A stretch of DNA of 64,000 bases. Source: Paraburkholderia fynbosensis. GTDB lineage: Bacteria > Pseudomonadota > Gammaproteobacteria > Burkholderiales > Burkholderiaceae. Positions 42,858 through 52,288 of the stretch are shown here, in pieces. A program made the position numbers and the translations under genes. The DNA is taken from contig NZ_CADIKI010000021.1 of the NCBI RefSeq assembly GCF_902859935.1, positions 100,166-164,165 on the forward strand. Direction: 5' to 3'. How positions within the stretch are numbered: position 1 is the first letter of the stretch; each line of letters opens with the position of its first letter. Under the pieces are notes generated by a model that saw only the letters and a program-made list of their open reading frames with translations, had not been told where the DNA came from and ran no database searches.

Positions 42858-43544
42858 TTACTGCGGCGTCGCGTTTGCGCCGCCATGCGCTGCCGACCAT
42901 TCGGCCGGTGCGTGCAGGAATTTTTCCACTTCGTCGAGCGTCTTCGTGTCGAAGTATTGGTTTTCCTTGGCGACGCGCAAGACGTCCCACCACGTGGCCA
43001 GCGCGTGCAGATCGACGTCTATGTCTTTCAGCACCGACACGCTTTCCTTGAAAATGTTGTAGTGGAACAGTACGAAGCAGTGATTCACCGTGGCGCCGGC
43101 AGTGCGCAGCGCGTTGATGAAGTTGATCTTGCTGCGGCTGTCGGTGGTCAGGTCTTCGACCAGCAGCACGCGCTGACCTTCGGTCAGCAGGCCTTCGATC
43201 TGCGCGTTGCGGCCGAAACCCTTCGGCTTCTTGCGCACGTATTGCATCGGCACCATCAGGCGGTCGGACAGCCATGCCGCGAACGGGATGCCGGCGGTTT
43301 CGCCACCGGCGACGGCGTCGATCTGCTCATAGCCGACGTCGCGCAGGATGGTCGCTTCGGCCATTTCCATCAGGCCACGGCGCACGCGCGGATACGAAAT
43401 CAGCTTGCGGCAGTCGATATAAACCGGGCTCGCCCAGCCGGACGTGAAGATGTACGGTTTCTCCGCGTTGAAGTGCACTGCCTGAACTTCCAGCAGCATT
43501 TTTGCGGTCGTGTCGGAGATCGTCTGGCGATCGAAGCCTGTCAT
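42858..43544 (-). CDS. pyrE: Orotate phosphoribosyltransferase
   Basis: This 228-residue enzyme converts orotate and PRPP to OMP in pyrimidine synthesis. The PRPP motif is RVLLVEDLTTDSRSKINFI, with IDAVAGGETAGIPFAAWL and MQYVRKKPKGFGRNAQIEG upstream. Asp replaces the common VxxVTTxG pattern in part, as in other beta-proteobacterial PyrE. It looks monocistronic. Confidence 0.94.
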   Translation of the reverse strand: MTGFDRQTISDTTAKMLLEVQAVHFNAEKPYIFTSGWASPVYIDCRKLISYPRVRRGLMEMAEATILRDVGYEQIDAVAGGETAGIPFAAWLSDRLMVPMQYVRKKPKGFGRNAQIEGLLTEGQRVLLVEDLTTDSRSKINFINALRTAGATVNHCFVLFHYNIFKESVSVLKDIDVDLHALATWWDVLRVAKENQYFDTKTLDEVEKFLHAPAEWSAAHGGANATPQ

Positions 43545-43933
43545 GGGCGGGATCCTTGGGTATGAGCGGGAGAAGCGGGCGCGCGGCCCGGTGGCGCAGC
43601 AAGCGAGGTATGCCGCGCCATGCTGGGCGGAATACGCTGCCGGTCAGTGGCGCCGATAGTGGACAAAGGCCGGCTTTTGCTGCGCGCGTAGGCCGACATT
43701 TTACCTGAAATGGACCCTTGGGACGAGGCCGTCGTGCGCGGCTAGCGCGAATGGCGGTCGTCACGGCCGGCCCCAGACCGGCGTTGCGAACCATGCCGGG
43801 GCCGGCCGTTGAATCTGCGCCGGAGCGCGCCCGCCGCATTTTGGTCTCGCTTGTGAGCAGTCCGGGGCGCCTTTACACTCACGCGAATTTCTCGGGCGCC
43901 GCCGCGTGCCCCTTGACCTACGGAATGCTTTCA
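43545..43933. other. Divergent region between pyrE and the MFS gene
   Basis: This ~390-base region is GC-rich. A TTGACC at 43915-43920 lies too close to the MFS start to be a useful -35. I saw no convincing promoter, attenuator or gene. Confidence 0.45.
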
Positions 43934-45166
43934 ATGACCGCCGCCTCCTCCGCCACCGACATCCGCGCCCCCGCGAAAAATCGCTATGCAGGCCGCGCGC
44001 TGCTCGCCTCGGCGCTGGGTTATGCGATGGACGGCTTCGATCTGCTGATCCTCGGTTTCATGCTGCCGGTGATCGCCGCCGACCTGCATCTGACCTCCAC
44101 CCAGGCCGGCTCGCTTGTCACATGGACGCTGATCGGCGCGGTCGCGGGCGGTCTGATCTTCGGTGTGCTGAGTGACTATTTCGGCCGCGTGCGAATGCTG
44201 ACCTGGACGATCCTGCTCTTCGCCGCGTTCACCGGCCTGTGCGCGCTGGCGCAGGGCTATACGGACCTACTGGTGTATCGGACCATCGCCGGTATTGGGC
44301 TGGGCGGCGAATTCGGCATCGGCATGGCGCTGGTGGCCGAAGCGTGGCCCGCGTCGCAGCGGGCGCGCGCATCGTCGTATGTCGGACTCGGCTGGCAGGC
44401 CGGCGTGCTGGCGGCCGCTTTGCTGACGCCGCTGCTGTTGCCGGTGATCGGCTGGCGCGGCATGTTCGCCCTCGGACTGCTGCCCGCCGTCGTCTCGTTC
44501 TTCGTGCGGCGCCGCGTCGATGAGCCGGCGCTCTTCAACGAGCGCGTGGCGCGCGGCATGCGCAAACTGCCGTTCAAGCTGCTGGTCGTCGATGGTCGCA
44601 CCACGCGCGCCAGCATCGGCGTGGCGATTCTGTGTTCGGTGCAGAACTTCGGCTATTACGGCCTCATGATCTGGCTTCCGAGCTATCTGTCGCACACCTT
44701 CGGCTATTCGCTGACCAAATCCGGCATCTGGACCGCGGCGACGATACTCGGCATGGCGAGCGGCATCTGGCTGTTCGGCGTCGCGGCCGATCGCTTCGGC
44801 CGCAAGCCGACTTTTCTGTTCTACCAGGCGGGCGCCGTGGTGATGGTGTTCGTCTATGCGCACCTGAGCACACCTATGGCGTTGTTGATCGGCGGCGCGG
44901 CGATGGGCGTGTTCGTCAACGGAATGATCGGCGGTTATGGCGCGCTGATTTCAGAGCTCTATCCGACCGCTGCGCGCGCCACCGCCCAGAACGTGTTGTT
45001 CAATGTCGGCCGGGCGGTCGGCGGGTTTGGGCCGGTGGTGGTCGGCGCGTTGGCCGCACGTTATTCGTTCGGTGCGGCGCTTGCCTTGCTTGCTTCGATC
45101 TATCTGCTCGACATCTTCGCGACACTTTTTCTGATTCCCGAACGACGCGGCGCCGAGCTCGAATGA
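43934..45166 (+). CDS. MFS transporter (aromatic acid/sugar type)
   Basis: The product is 410 residues from ATG 43934 with GGAA upstream (ATG 43925 is an alternative). Twelve membrane helices are expected. The first helix has YAMDGFDLLILGFMLPVIAA with the charged Asp typical of aromatic acid:H+ symporters, loop 2-3 carries GVLSDYFGRVRML, and the mirrored motif in the second half is FGVAADRFGRKPTF. Substrate is unresolved; organic or aromatic acid is plausible. Confidence 0.88.
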   Translation: MTAASSATDIRAPAKNRYAGRALLASALGYAMDGFDLLILGFMLPVIAADLHLTSTQAGSLVTWTLIGAVAGGLIFGVLSDYFGRVRMLTWTILLFAAFTGLCALAQGYTDLLVYRTIAGIGLGGEFGIGMALVAEAWPASQRARASSYVGLGWQAGVLAAALLTPLLLPVIGWRGMFALGLLPAVVSFFVRRRVDEPALFNERVARGMRKLPFKLLVVDGRTTRASIGVAILCSVQNFGYYGLMIWLPSYLSHTFGYSLTKSGIWTAATILGMASGIWLFGVAADRFGRKPTFLFYQAGAVVMVFVYAHLSTPMALLIGGAAMGVFVNGMIGGYGALISELYPTAARATAQNVLFNVGRAVGGFGPVVVGALAARYSFGAALALLASIYLLDIFATLFLIPERRGAELE

Positions 45167-45492
45167 GCGTCATGGGCTGCGATCGCCCGCGCATCGCGTG
45201 CGGACGACAAACGGCGCAATGGGTGCGGCGTCGCAGCATCGCCGGCCCTTGTTTCGCCGATGGCGAGTCCTGTTAACCACGCAGTGCATCGACGCATGCG
45301 GGGTGTACACTAACCGGCCCGCGAAGCACTCCGCATCGTCCTCGCATTGCCCTCTTCGTCGTCGCGGTTCAACGCCACGCCTACCCGGCGCATGCGCAAA
45401 ACCGCCTCGGTCGGTGCTTCATTCGACAGATGCAGGCGACGCCGGCCGTGCGGTGTGCCGGGCCCAATTTCTTACGTCTCGCAGGCCAAAAA
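45167..45492. other. Intergenic region before maeB
   Basis: This 326-base gap likely contains the maeB promoter. A -10-like TACACT lies near 45305-45310, but no matched -35 is evident. No gene or repeat was found. Confidence 0.45.
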
Positions 45493-47775
45493 ATGGACGA
45501 ACAACTTAAGCAAAGCGCTCTCGCATACCACCAGAATCCGAAACCCGGCAAGATTTCGGTTACGCCCACCAAGCCGCTATCGAATCAGCTCGATCTGTCG
45601 CTCGCGTATTCCCCGGGTGTCGCCGCAGCCTGCATGGCGATCTACGACGAACCGCTCGACGCTCAGAAGTACACGTCGCGCGGCAACCTGGTTGGCGTGA
45701 TCACGAATGGCACGGCCGTGCTCGGCCTCGGCAACATCGGCCCGCTCGCCGCGAAGCCGGTAATGGAAGGCAAGGGTTGTCTGTTCAAGAAGTTCGCGGG
45801 CATCGACGTGTTCGACATCGAACTTTCCGAGTCCGATCCGGACAAGCTGGTCGAAGCGATCGCGATGCTCGAGCCCACGCTTGGCGGCATCAACCTCGAA
45901 GATATCAAGGCGCCCGAGTGCTTCTACATCGAGAAGAAGCTGCGCGAGCGCATGAAAATTCCGGTCTTCCACGACGATCAGCACGGCACTGCGATCATCG
46001 CGTCGGCGGCGATTCTGAACGGCCTGAAAGTGGTCGGCAAGAAGCTCGACGAAGTGAAGCTGGTGTGTTCGGGCGCGGGCGCGGCGGCTATCGCCTGTCT
46101 GGATCTGCTGGTGAATCTCGGTCTGTCGAAGAAGAACATTCTCGTCACCGATTCCAAGGGCGTGATCTACGAAGGCCGCGGCAATCTCGATCCGTCGAAG
46201 GAACGCTATGCGGCGAACACCGAAGCGCGCGCGCTGGCCGACGCGATTCGCGGCGCCGACGTGTTCCTCGGCTGCTCGAGCGCCGGCGTGCTGAAACCGG
46301 AAATGGTCGCCGAAATGGGCAGCCAGCCGCTGATTCTGGCGCTGGCGAATCCCGAGCCGGAAATCCGCCCGGAAGAGGCCAGAAAGGTTCGCCCGGACTG
46401 CATCATCGCGACGGGCCGTTCGGACTATCCGAACCAGGTCAACAACGTGCTGTGCTTCCCGTTCATCTTCCGCGGCGCGCTGGATGTCGGGGCAACCACA
46501 ATCACGGAAGAAATGAAGCTCGCGTGCGTGCGCGCGATTGCCGAGCTGGCCGAAGAGACCGATCAAGGCGATGAAGTCGCGAAGGCGTACGAAGGCCACT
46601 CGCTGGAATTCGGCCCGGAATACCTGATTCCGAAGCCGTTCGATCCGCGCCTGATCATCAAGATCGCGCCGGCTGTTGCGCAGGCGGCAATGGATTCGGG
46701 CGTCGCGACCCGTCCGATCAAGGACATGGACGCGTACCGCGAAGAACTCGGCACGACCGTGTATCGCACCGGCATGGTGATGCGCCCGGTGTTCGCGGCG
46801 GCGAAGTCGGAGCCGGCGCGCATCGTGTTCGCTGAAGGTGAAGACGAGCGCGTGCTGCGCGCCGCGCAATTCGTGCTGCTGGAAAAGATCGCCAAGCCGA
46901 TTCTGGTTGGCCGTCCGTCGGTGATCGAGATGCGTCTGAAGAAGATGGGCTCGAAGCTCAAGTGCGGTGAAGACGTTGAGATCGTCGATCCCGAAGACGA
47001 TCCGCGCTATCAGAAATGCTGGCAGGCGTATCACGAACTCGGCGCGCGCGAAGGTGTCACGCCGGACGTCGCGAAAGCCGCGATGCGCAAGTTCAATACG
47101 CTGATCGGCGCGATCCTCGTGCGCCTCGGCGAAGCCGACGGCATGATCTGCGGGATGATCGGCCAGTACCACACGCACCTGAACTTCATCGAGCAGGTGC
47201 TGGGCAAGGCGGACAACGTGCAGAATTTCGCCGCGATGAATCTGCTGATGCTGCCGGGCCGCAACCTGTTCATCTGCGACACGTACGTGAACGAAACGCC
47301 GACCGCTGAACAGCTCGCCGACATGACGATGCTGGCTTCGCGTGAGATCGAGAAGTTCGGTATCACGCCGAAGGTCGCGTTGCTGTCGAATTCGAACTTC
47401 GGCAGCGCGCCGTCTTCGTCGTCGCAACGCATGGCCGCGGCGCGCAAGCTGATTGCGCAACGCGCGCCGACGCTGGAAATCGACGGTGAGATGCACGGCG
47501 ATGCCGCGTTGTCGGAAGTGGTCCGCAAGGCCGCGTTCCCGGGCACGACGCTGACCGGCGAAGCGAACCTGCTGATCATGCCGAATGTCGAAGCGGCGAA
47601 TATCGCATACAACCTGCTGAAGATGGTCGGCGGCGAAGGGGTGACGGTCGGTCCGTTCCTGCTCGGCGCGGAAAAGCCGGTACACGTGCTGACGCCCGCG
47701 GCGACGGTGCGCCGGATCATCAACATGACGGCGGTGGCTTCGGCAAACGCGCGCAAGCCGGCGAACGCGAAGTAA
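45493..47775 (+). CDS. maeB: NADP-dependent malic enzyme, hybrid with phosphotransacetylase-like domain
   Basis: The product is 760 residues from ATG 45493. The first ~430 residues form the malic enzyme: SLAYSPGVAAACMAI, ITNGTAVLGLGNIGPLA, the metal site in VFHDDQHGTAII, and the NADP fold LVCSGAGAAAIACLDLL. The rest is a phosphotransacetylase-like domain (RIVFAEGEDERVLRAAQFVL...TLTGEANLLIMPNVEAANIAYN, seen in parts), which in MaeB is regulatory and not catalytic. It yields pyruvate, CO2 and NADPH from malate. Confidence 0.95.
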   Translation: MDEQLKQSALAYHQNPKPGKISVTPTKPLSNQLDLSLAYSPGVAAACMAIYDEPLDAQKYTSRGNLVGVITNGTAVLGLGNIGPLAAKPVMEGKGCLFKKFAGIDVFDIELSESDPDKLVEAIAMLEPTLGGINLEDIKAPECFYIEKKLRERMKIPVFHDDQHGTAIIASAAILNGLKVVGKKLDEVKLVCSGAGAAAIACLDLLVNLGLSKKNILVTDSKGVIYEGRGNLDPSKERYAANTEARALADAIRGADVFLGCSSAGVLKPEMVAEMGSQPLILALANPEPEIRPEEARKVRPDCIIATGRSDYPNQVNNVLCFPFIFRGALDVGATTITEEMKLACVRAIAELAEETDQGDEVAKAYEGHSLEFGPEYLIPKPFDPRLIIKIAPAVAQAAMDSGVATRPIKDMDAYREELGTTVYRTGMVMRPVFAAAKSEPARIVFAEGEDERVLRAAQFVLLEKIAKPILVGRPSVIEMRLKKMGSKLKCGEDVEIVDPEDDPRYQKCWQAYHELGAREGVTPDVAKAAMRKFNTLIGAILVRLGEADGMICGMIGQYHTHLNFIEQVLGKADNVQNFAAMNLLMLPGRNLFICDTYVNETPTAEQLADMTMLASREIEKFGITPKVALLSNSNFGSAPSSSSQRMAAARKLIAQRAPTLEIDGEMHGDAALSEVVRKAAFPGTTLTGEANLLIMPNVEAANIAYNLLKMVGGEGVTVGPFLLGAEKPVHVLTPAATVRRIINMTAVASANARKPANAK

Positions 47776-47841
47776 TGCGCGTGGCCTGAAAGTCGAGGCG
47801 GGGCGTGTTCCAACGCATGCGCTGCCGAGAAGTGACGGAGG

Positions 47842-47873
47842 ACGCCACGGAAGTCGTTCCGTGGCGTTTTTTT
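47842..47873 (+). terminator. Rho-independent terminator of maeB
   Basis: ACGCCACGGAA (47842-47852) and TTCCGTGGCGT (47857-47867) form an 11-base stem with loop GTCG, then seven T residues. Confidence 0.92.
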
Positions 47874-47894
47874 ATCGTGGAAGGAATCGCAGGC

Positions 47895-47932
47895 AAAAAA
47901 AGGCGGTGGTCCGTTAGGGTCACCGCCTTTTC
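47895..47932 (-). terminator. Terminator of the indolepyruvate oxidoreductase gene
   Basis: AGGCGGTG (47901-47908) pairs with CACCGCCT (47921-47928). On the minus strand it is followed by seven T residues, correct for the gene ending at 47988. Confidence 0.85.
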
Positions 47933-47987
47933 AATTTCCAACCCGGACCGATGAACCGGTCAAGCGATCAGGCTTGCGCTTTCACGC

Positions 47988-50900
47988 TCACGCAGCATGT
48001 TGCGTCTTGCCCGCCTCCGGCGAGCGCCAGCGCGTCAGCAACTCGTTCCATTTGATACGCACGCCCTTCAGGTTGTTTTCCTTTACGTGACCATAACCGC
48101 GGATGCCGTCCGGCAGATTCGCCAACTCAATGGCCAGCTCACGTTTCTGCGCGTTCAGCCCGCCGATCAGTTCGCGCACCAGCGCTTCATACTCGACGAT
48201 CAGCGCGCGCTCGGTACGACGCTCCTGTGTCTTGCCAAACACGTCGAACGCGGTGCCGCGCAGGAACTTGAGTTTGGCGAGCACGTGCATCGCGCTGAAG
48301 ACCCACGGGCCGTACTTCTTCTTCACCAGATGGCCCTGCGCGTCTTTTTTCGAAAACGTCGGCGGCGCGAGGTGGATGTGCAGCTTCCAGTCGCCTTCGA
48401 AATTCGCCTTCAGTTTTTCGATGAACGCCGGGTCGCTGTAGAGACGCGCGACTTCGTACTCATCCTTGTACGCCATCAGCTTGTGCAGATTCTTCGCGAC
48501 CGCCTCGGTCAGCGGCAACTGGCCGTCGACCGGATCGAGCGCCGCTTCCGCCTTCCGCACGTCCGACACCAGCGCGCGATAACGCTCGGCATACGCGCGG
48601 TTTTGCCACGCCGCGAGGTAGTCGGCGCGCTTGTCGATGAGCGTGTCGAGCGCCTTGGACGTATGCAGCGCGATGATCTTGCTGCTCGCCGTTTCCGCCG
48701 CCGCGCCGCGCCCCTGCGATTGCACGAGCTTGCGCACCGCGGCCAGATCGTGCGCGGCGCGCCGGCCCCACTCGAACGCCGCTCGGTTCTTCTCGATCTG
48801 CACGTTGTTCAACTCGATCGCGCGCATCAGCGACTGATACGTGAGCGGCACCCAGCCCCGCTGCCACGCGTAGCCGAGCACGAATGGGTTCGTGTAGATC
48901 GCATCGCCGAGCAGTGCGAGCGCGAAGTGATTCGCATCGACCGTAGCGACGCCGTCGTCGCCGGCGCCGGCCCGCACGTCGGCTTCCGTGCTGGTGCCAG
49001 GGAAGCGCCAGTTCGGATTCTTGATCAGCTCGGCAGTCGGCGTATGCGCGCTGTTCAACACCACGCGTGTGCGGCCCGCCTGCATCCGCGACACGCATTC
49101 GTCGCTGGCGGTGACGATCGCATCGCAGCCGATCACGAGACTCGCTTCGCCCATCGCAATGCGGGTCGCGTGGATGTCGGCGGGGTTCGTCGCGATCTGC
49201 ACGTGACTCATCACGGCGCCGCCTTTTTGCGCGAGGCCGGTGACGTCCAGCACGGTGACGCCCTTGTTCTCCAGATGCGCAGCCATACCGAGCAGTGCGC
49301 CGATCGTCACGACGCCCGTGCCGCCGACGCCCGTGACCAGCACGCCATAAGGACGGTCGATCGCGGGCAGTTCCGGTTCCGGCACCGGCGGCATCGCGTC
49401 GCCGCCGACGCCCGAAGCCGCCTTCGGCTTGCGCAACTGACCGCCTTCAACGGAGACGAAGCTTGGGCAGAAGCCGTTCACGCACGAGAAGTCCTTGTTG
49501 CAGGTCGACTGGTTGATCTGGCGTTTGGTGCCGTACTCGGTATCGAGCGGTTCGACGGACAAACAGTTCGACTTCACCGAGCAATCGCCGCAGCCTTCGC
49601 ACACGGCCTCGTTGATCACGACGCGCCGCGCGGGGTCCGGATACGTGCCGCGTTTCCTGCGGCGGCGCTTCTCGGTGGCGCACGTCTGGTCGTAGATCAG
49701 GATCGTGGTGCCGGGAATTTCGCGCAGCTGACGCTGCACTTCGTCGAGTTTGTCGCGATGGTGGATGTCGATGCCCGGCGCGAGGCCGACATTCGCCGAA
49801 TACTTTTCCGGTTCGTCGGTGACGATCACGATTTTCGTCGCTCCTTCGGCGGCGAGCTGATGCGTGATCTGCGGCACGGTGAGCACACCGTCCACAGGTT
49901 GGCCGCCGGTCATGGCAACCGCGTCGTTGTAGAGCAGCTTGTAGGTGATGTTCGCCTTCGACGCGATCGCCGCGCGAATCGCCAGCAGGCCGGAGTGGAA
50001 GTACGTGCCGTCGCCGAGATTGGCGAACACGTGCTTGTCGTTGCTGAACGGCGCCTGGCCGATCCACGCGACGCCTTCGCCGCCCATCTGGCTAAACGTG
50101 CTGGTGCTGCGATCCATCCACACCGTCATGTAATGGCAACCGATGCCGGCCATCGCACGCGAGCCTTCTGGCACATTGGTCGACGTGTTGTGCGGGCAGC
50201 CCGAGCAGAACCATGGTTTGCGTTCGGCTTCCACACGCGGGCGCGCGAGGGCCTTTTCTTTCGCTTCGATCACGGCGATGCGCGCGGCAATGCGCGCGCG
50301 TACGTCCGACGGCAGATCGAACTTATCGAGCCGCGTGGCGATCGCCTTGGCGATGATCGCCGGCGACAATTCGTAATGCGCCGGCAGCAGCCAGTTGCCC
50401 ATCGGCACCGACCATTCGCCGCCCGCGCCATCCTTCTCGTCGAACTTGCCGAACACGCGCGGACGCTGGGCGTCGGGCCAGTTGTATAGCTCTTCCTTGA
50501 TCGCGTATTCGAGAATCTGGCGCTTCTCTTCGACCACGAGGATTTCGTCGAGACCGCGCGCGAACGCCTGCGCGCCTTGCGCTTCGAGCGGCCAGACGCA
50601 GCCGACCTTGTAGAGCCGGATGCCGATGCGCGCACAGGTTTCGTCATCGAGGCCGAGATCGGTCAGTGCCTGACGCACGTCGAGATAGGCCTTGCCGCCG
50701 GTCATGATGCCGAAGCGCGCATGCGGCGAATCGATTTCGACACGGTCCAGCTTGTTCGCGCGCACATAGGCAAGCGCGGCGTACCACTTGTAGTCGAGCA
50801 GACGCGCTTCCTGCACCAGCGGCGGATCGGGCCAGCGGATATTCAGGCCGCCGTCGGGCATCGCGAAGTCTTCCGGCAGGATGATCTTCGTGCGGTGCGG

Positions 50901-51587
50901 GTCGATATCCACCGAAGCGGACGATTCGACCACGTCGGTCACGCACTTCATCGCCACCCATAGGCCGGAGTAACGGCTCATCGCCCAGCCATGCAGACCG
51001 AAGTCGAGATACTCCTGCACGTTCGACGGAAACAGCACCGGCAGGCCGCATGCCTTGAAGATGTGCTCGGACTGATGCGCGAGCGTCGAGGACTTGGCCG
51101 CGTGGTCGTCGCCGGCGAGGACGAGGACGCCGCCGTGGCGCGCGGAGCCCGCCGAATTGCCGTGCTTGAAGACGTCGCCGGTGCGATCGACGCCCGGTCC
51201 CTTGCCGTACCACATCGAGAACACGCCGTCGTATTTGGCGCTCGGGTACAGGTTGACCTGCTGCGAACCCCAGACGGCGGTGGCCGCGAGGTCTTCGTTG
51301 ACGCCGGGCTGGAACACGACCTGATGTGCGGCGAGATGCTGCTTCGCCTTCCACAAAGATTGGTCGAGTCCGCCGAGTGGCGATCCACGGTAGCCGGAGA
51401 TGAAGCCGGCGGTATTGAGTCCGGCGGCCTTGTCGCGTTCCTGTTGCAGCATCGGCAGACGCACCAGCGCCTGGATGCCGCTCATGTACGCGCGGCCGCG
51501 TTCAAGAGTGTATTTGTCGTCGAGCGTGACGGAAGACAACGCGGCTTCGAGCGAGGCTCGCTGACCTGCGTCTAGCGGGGCATTCAT
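47988..51587 (-). CDS. Indolepyruvate ferredoxin oxidoreductase, fused alpha-beta-gamma form
   Basis: The product is 1199 residues from ATG 51587, which has GGAGGAG at good spacing; the frame extends upstream without family similarity. The N-terminal third has the pyrimidine domain (GFISGYRGSPLGGLDQSLW). The middle has the TPP-binding part (CSGCPHNTSTNVPEGSRAMA, NLGDGTYFHSGLLAIRAA), then a Cys-rich segment (CEGCGDCSVKSNC...CNKDFSCVNGFC). The C-terminal third has the gamma domain (VLVTGVGGTGVVTIGALLG). It oxidatively decarboxylates indolepyruvate or related aryl pyruvates to acyl-CoA. No separate iorB is beside it because that domain is fused. Confidence 0.93.
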   Translation of the reverse strand: MNAPLDAGQRASLEAALSSVTLDDKYTLERGRAYMSGIQALVRLPMLQQERDKAAGLNTAGFISGYRGSPLGGLDQSLWKAKQHLAAHQVVFQPGVNEDLAATAVWGSQQVNLYPSAKYDGVFSMWYGKGPGVDRTGDVFKHGNSAGSARHGGVLVLAGDDHAAKSSTLAHQSEHIFKACGLPVLFPSNVQEYLDFGLHGWAMSRYSGLWVAMKCVTDVVESSASVDIDPHRTKIILPEDFAMPDGGLNIRWPDPPLVQEARLLDYKWYAALAYVRANKLDRVEIDSPHARFGIMTGGKAYLDVRQALTDLGLDDETCARIGIRLYKVGCVWPLEAQGAQAFARGLDEILVVEEKRQILEYAIKEELYNWPDAQRPRVFGKFDEKDGAGGEWSVPMGNWLLPAHYELSPAIIAKAIATRLDKFDLPSDVRARIAARIAVIEAKEKALARPRVEAERKPWFCSGCPHNTSTNVPEGSRAMAGIGCHYMTVWMDRSTSTFSQMGGEGVAWIGQAPFSNDKHVFANLGDGTYFHSGLLAIRAAIASKANITYKLLYNDAVAMTGGQPVDGVLTVPQITHQLAAEGATKIVIVTDEPEKYSANVGLAPGIDIHHRDKLDEVQRQLREIPGTTILIYDQTCATEKRRRRKRGTYPDPARRVVINEAVCEGCGDCSVKSNCLSVEPLDTEYGTKRQINQSTCNKDFSCVNGFCPSFVSVEGGQLRKPKAASGVGGDAMPPVPEPELPAIDRPYGVLVTGVGGTGVVTIGALLGMAAHLENKGVTVLDVTGLAQKGGAVMSHVQIATNPADIHATRIAMGEASLVIGCDAIVTASDECVSRMQAGRTRVVLNSAHTPTAELIKNPNWRFPGTSTEADVRAGAGDDGVATVDANHFALALLGDAIYTNPFVLGYAWQRGWVPLTYQSLMRAIELNNVQIEKNRAAFEWGRRAAHDLAAVRKLVQSQGRGAAAETASSKIIALHTSKALDTLIDKRADYLAAWQNRAYAERYRALVSDVRKAEAALDPVDGQLPLTEAVAKNLHKLMAYKDEYEVARLYSDPAFIEKLKANFEGDWKLHIHLAPPTFSKKDAQGHLVKKKYGPWVFSAMHVLAKLKFLRGTAFDVFGKTQERRTERALIVEYEALVRELIGGLNAQKRELAIELANLPDGIRGYGHVKENNLKGVRIKWNELLTRWRSPEAGKTQHAA

Positions 51588-51954
51588 TATGTGTACTCCT
51601 CCACTCAGTTTGGGATCACCAAAACTTTTTTGGGCCGTGGCATCTTGTGAATGCGAAGGGCCGGGGCCGTCATATTGACGTGTTTCAGGTGATGGTAGCA
51701 CTGGTGGAAACCCGCCGCAGCATGCCAAAAAACCATCCCACAAGGGCTTCGCGGATCCGTGCGAGACCTTTTCATGCAGTTTGAGTTTGCTTGGCGTCAC
51801 GTTGCGAGCCCGCCTGTAACAAGCTGTAAAAGCGACGAATTCACGGAACCGCAGTTCAATTTCCTGTCTAACTCCCACCTGTGAGCAATGTCTGCGTAAC
51901 GCTCCGCATTCGGTGGAGCTTCAGGACAACAGGGCAGTTAGAAAAGGAGTACGC
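51588..51954. other. Divergent region between the indolepyruvate oxidoreductase and a small exported gene
   Basis: This 367-base region must contain both promoters. It holds a short hairpin (CCAAAA/TTTTGG near 51617-51631). No clear promoter pair or gene was found. Confidence 0.45.
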
Positions 51955-52155
51955 ATGAACACTAGAAACATCCAGACCTTCCTGATGGTCTCAGCAGCCT
52001 TCTTCGCCATGAGCGCGCCGGTGCGCTCGAACCCGGGCAGCGCGGGGGCGCTCTCGAACGCGATGAGCCGGACGGCGCAAGTTGTGCCGGCCAGCATCGC
52101 CATGGACCGCGTTTCGCGTTCCTCGAAAGCGGACAAGGGAAACCAGAATTCGTGA
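51955..52155 (+). CDS. Small exported protein, 66 aa
   Basis: The ATG at 51955 has AAAAGGAGT upstream. The N-terminus MNTRNIQTFLMVSAAFFAMS is a signal peptide, probably cut near SAPVRS. The ~40-residue mature part is Ser/Ala-rich with a basic tail (MDRVSRSSKADKGNQNS) and has no Cys. Function unknown. It is followed by a long perfect terminator. Confidence 0.65.
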   Translation: MNTRNIQTFLMVSAAFFAMSAPVRSNPGSAGALSNAMSRTAQVVPASIAMDRVSRSSKADKGNQNS

Positions 52156-52227
52156 TGCGCCGCTGAAGTGGCGTGTCGGTTGATAACCGGCCGTTGTCCT
52201 CCCGAATTTCACTCGAGGCAACGGCGC

Positions 52228-52271
52228 AAATGAAAAGGGCGAGGATCTTGCGATCCTCGCCCTTTTCATTT
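52228..52271. terminator. Perfect 20-bp-stem bidirectional terminator
   Basis: Arms at 52228-52247 and 52252-52271 are exact complements around loop TTGC. A-rich outer bases give T-runs in both directions, so it serves the small exported gene and hppD. Confidence 0.93.
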
Positions 52272-52288
52272 CTGCTTGCGTGTCGGCA

